Shown: one piece after another, positions 29,133-29,618 of the stretch
Position numbering within the stretch: position 1 is the first letter of the stretch
Layout: each line of letters opens with the position of its first letter
Source of the DNA: Candidatus Daviesbacteria bacterium
GTDB lineage: Bacteria > Patescibacteriota > Microgenomatia > Daviesbacterales > UBA10151
Assembly (NCBI GenBank): GCA_003519445.1
Contig: DOWS01000038.1
Span: 1 to 29,618, forward strand
Direction of reading: 5' to 3'
Length of the DNA stretch: 29,618 nucleotides
Notes under the pieces: generated by a model
Database searches by the model: none
The model's input: only the letters and a program-made list of their open reading frames with translations
What the model was told of the DNA's origin: nothing
Translations under genes and position numbers: made by a program

Positions 29133-29618
29133 ATTTAACTGATACCCATGCCCATCTTTATTGGGATTCGTTCAAAGATGATTTTAATCAAATAATTCAG
29201 AGGGCTTTGGATGCCGGAGTTAGTACTATAATAAATGTAGGTGTTGATGTTGAAACTTCACAAAAAGCATTAGAACAAGGTTTCCCAACCGCTATTGGTA
29301 TCCATCCCCATGAATCTGATGTATGGATACATGAGGACATAGGAAAACTGGAAGAAATATATCAAAGTGATCCGTCAAAAATAGTTGCTATTGGAGAATG
29401 CGGTTTGGATTACAAAGAGGTTGATGAAAAGACAAAAAAATCGCAACGCCAATTGTTTCAAGCTCAAATTGATCTGGCTAAAAAATTAAATTTGCCTTTA
29501 ATAGTCCACTGCCGCGAGGCTTGGGATGAAACAATAGAGATGACCAAAAATCATTTTGGCATTTATCATTGTTATAGCGGTCTAGAACAAACAACAAAAC
29601 AAATCCTCAAAGAAACAG
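29129..29618 (+). CDS. tatD: TatD-family metal-dependent DNase, 5' part
   Basis: The first 163 residues are present before the window ends. Signatures are LTDTHAHLYWDS (the first HxH metal site), AIGIHPHES, AIGECGLDYKEVDE (GE.GLDY with the metal-binding Glu), PLIVHCREAWDET and HCYSG. TatD enzymes are 3'-5' exonucleases on DNA and RNA. The gene starts by an ATGA overlap with metG, an arrangement seen in many bacteria where metG and tatD are neighbours. It is cut by the window edge, not broken. Confidence 0.93.
   Translation, partial: MNLTDTHAHLYWDSFKDDFNQIIQRALDAGVSTIINVGVDVETSQKALEQGFPTAIGIHPHESDVWIHEDIGKLEEIYQSDPSKIVAIGECGLDYKEVDEKTKKSQRQLFQAQIDLAKKLNLPLIVHCREAWDETIEMTKNHFGIYHCYSGLEQTTKQILKET

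Overview
The window is AT-rich, almost gapless bacterial DNA. No rRNA or tRNA gene was seen. It looks like a member of the Candidate Phyla Radiation (Patescibacteria), most plausibly Microgenomates-like. That placement is inference from the style of the DNA: short housekeeping proteins, MurJ, FemAB and LytR-CpsA-Psr envelope genes beside a PilN/PilO pilus operon, many toxin-antitoxin pairs, stop/start overlaps within operons, and promoters placed directly on the start codon. A 16S or ribosomal-protein tree would be needed to fix it.

Layout. 62-622: a Phd/RelE-type toxin-antitoxin pair. 643-4627 (minus): murJ, lepA and a methyltransferase as one coupled operon, divergent from rpsT (4666-4947). 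4913-6999 (minus): two PLP enzymes that together form a transsulfuration route to cysteine, preceded by a 5' leader (about 7001-7220) with a T-box motif, antiterminator and perfect terminator. 7248-9470: pilN, pilO, a small membrane protein and an FN3/dockerin-like protein. 9444-12176 (minus): thioredoxin, tpiA, an LCP protein and holA. 12302-12997: a Phd/PIN toxin-antitoxin pair. 13041-13556 (minus): an orphan exported protein. 13610-16130: a short PcrA/UvrD helicase and a G5/3D-domain protein. 16125-18443: a PsbP-like orphan, a SurA-N protein and a FemAB enzyme. 18444-19140: a GC-rich island with one unrecognised gene. 19259-20872: a methyltransferase and a convergent M24 peptidase. 20905-26327: sbcD and sbcC, split by about 2 kb of toxin-antitoxin modules and debris. 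26329-29618: an orphan, then an operon of DUF5678, a retropepsin-like protease, a membrane protein, metG and a partial tatD.

Three patterns run through the window. (1) Nearly every operon-leading gene has a good -10 box ending only 6-11 nt before its start codon, which implies leaderless mRNAs. Internal genes are coupled by ATGA or TAATG overlaps, or carry an ordinary Shine-Dalgarno. (2) Six conserved genes (lepA, holA, pcrA, femAB, the M24 peptidase and sbcC) contain short tandem repeats of four or so units, five with 7-nt units and one with 9-nt units, inside open reading frames. Palindromic elements also sit in frame in pcrA, the LCP gene and sbcD. (3) Between sbcD and sbcC, copies of toxin-gene 3' ends flank whole toxin-antitoxin modules as near-identical direct repeats, as though modules had been exchanged at those ends.

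Best candidates for something undescribed are the repeat-flanked toxin-antitoxin island, the in-gene 7-mer tandem repeats, the cysteine T-box in a probable CPR genome, and the coupled DUF5678/retropepsin pair.
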